Shown here piece after piece: positions 24,273-24,778 of a stretch of 24,778 nucleotides of DNA. The notes below the pieces were generated by a model that had not been told where the DNA came from, did not search any database, and was given only the letters and a program-made list of their open reading frames with translations. This DNA is from an uncultured Eubacteriales bacterium (lineage in GTDB: Bacteria > Bacillota > Clostridia > Peptostreptococcales > Anaerovoracaceae). Positions within the stretch are counted from its first letter, which is position 1; each line of letters starts with the position of its first letter. The stretch is from contig CADBFL010000003.1 in assembly GCA_902793875.1 (NCBI GenBank), positions 1 through 24,778 on the forward strand, written 5' to 3'. Position numbers and translations under genes: made by a program.

Positions 24273-24545
24273 ATGCCGCTCATAATACTCGGACTCATAG
24301 TCACAGTCGGAATAATCATATATGCCCTTGTCAGGTATGCCAACAGCGATGACAGGATCGACATGGACCCTGTCAGAGAGCGCTTTTCGAATGCCTTCGA
24401 CAGGATGAAGGAGAACATGAACAGGGGCGCGAACTACGAAGTGGTCGATGATGACGACGATGATGACCCGGCTGAAGACAGCGGGCGCACCATGCACTTC
24501 CCGGACGACGCCGAGGTCGAAAAGCGCAAGAGGAACATCCATTAG
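24273..24545 (+). CDS. Small acidic single-pass membrane protein of unknown function
   Basis: I do not recognise this 90-residue protein. Residues 2-20 are strongly hydrophobic (PLIILGLIVTVGIIIYALV) and end in Arg-Tyr, so the bulk should face the cytoplasm. The remainder is charged and probably disordered, with a run of seven Asp near residue 56 and a basic end (EKRKRNIH). The ATG at 24273 follows GAGGTG (24264-24269); a GTG two codons earlier overlaps that site and is less likely. It is the only plus-strand gene, has its own likely promoter, and diverges from the GGDEF gene. Its stop overlaps the convergent ppk stop by four bases. A real gene is likely from promoter, ribosome site and composition; function is open. 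Confidence 0.75.
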   Translation: MPLIILGLIVTVGIIIYALVRYANSDDRIDMDPVRERFSNAFDRMKENMNRGANYEVVDDDDDDDPAEDSGRTMHFPDDAEVEKRKRNIH

Positions 24546-24778
24546 ACCTTGCGGGCGTACGTGCCGTCAGGCAGCATCACCCTGCCCTTGTCCGTATCGC
24601 AGTATACTTCTGTCATCATGCCGCGTATGCGGCTTTTTATATTTGCGTCGTTTACAGGGCAGGCCACCTCGACTCTCCTGTCGAGATTCCTCCTCATGAG
24701 ATCGGCCGAGGATATGTACATCAGCTCGTCGTCCCCCTCGCCGAACGCATACACTCTCGAATGCTCGAGGAAGCGTCC
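24542..24778 (-). CDS. ppk: Polyphosphate kinase 1, C-terminal end (runs off right edge)
   Basis: PPK1 polymerises the gamma-phosphate of ATP into inorganic polyphosphate. Only the last 78 codons are present, entering from the right edge in frame. They show the conserved C-terminal pattern: GRFLEHSRVYAFG, then a YISSAD segment, RNLDRRVEV, and a closing LPDGTYAR. The His residues that carry the phosphate lie upstream, outside the window. The stop TAA at 24542-24544 overlaps the stop of the convergent plus-strand gene, leaving no room for a separate terminator between them. Confidence 0.93.
   Translation of the reverse strand, partial: GRFLEHSRVYAFGEGDDELMYISSADLMRRNLDRRVEVACPVNDANIKSRIRGMMTEVYCDTDKGRVMLPDGTYARKV

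Noticed and set aside
24167..24542. Minus-strand small frames opposite the small plus-strand gene
   Set aside because: They lack ribosome sites and fall opposite the frame that has a promoter, a ribosome site and membrane-protein composition.

Overview
The window reads as chromosomal housekeeping DNA from a Gram-positive anaerobe, most likely a member of the Bacillota (class Clostridia). This rests on the plsX-rnc-smc-ftsY gene order, an FtsY that is only an NG domain, a long type-2 isoleucyl-tRNA synthetase, Shine-Dalgarno sites close to AGGAGG, and moderate G+C with G/C-rich third positions. I cannot name the genus from sequence alone. I see no rRNA, tRNA, insertion sequence, CRISPR array, phage gene or attachment site. 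No gene-free stretch exceeds 300 bases; the longest is 22352-22585, which holds a terminator, a candidate promoter and a leader.

Layout. Every gene but one lies on the minus strand, so transcription runs right to left. At the far right, the C-terminal end of polyphosphate kinase (ppk) enters the window. Next to it is the only plus-strand gene, encoding a small acidic single-pass membrane protein (24273-24545); its stop codon overlaps the ppk stop. Diverging from it is a multi-pass membrane GGDEF protein (22586-24139), which ends in a strong intrinsic terminator (22515-22552).

A long co-directional run follows, from 22351 to 1726: ileS, rlmN, plsX, rnc, smc, ftsY, der, plsY, miaB, cls, a site-2-type metalloprotease, nth, sbcD, sbcC. 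Most junctions overlap or abut; the only gap above 40 bp inside it is 89 bp (cls to protease). A fresh promoter at 1651-1679 then drives gap and pgk, and pgk runs off the left edge.

How the genes work together. The cluster joins translation and RNA maturation (IleRS, RlmN, MiaB, RNase III, Der), phospholipid synthesis (PlsX makes acyl-phosphate, PlsY uses it, Cls makes cardiolipin), membrane targeting (FtsY), chromosome organisation (SMC) and DNA repair (Nth, SbcCD). GapDH and Pgk are consecutive enzymes of lower glycolysis.

Most notable points: (1) IleRS carries a swapped HIGH motif, GIHH, the GXHH form linked to very high mupirocin resistance in type-2 IleRS; (2) GapDH lacks the usual NAD-specifying Asp and the third Gly of its nucleotide-binding loop; (3) the GGDEF gene has a near-consensus promoter so close to its ATG that the mRNA should be almost leaderless; (4) acpP/fab genes and ylxM-ffh are missing from their usual places around plsX-rnc and after ftsY. 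I did not find a clearly new multi-gene system; the window is largely conserved core genome.
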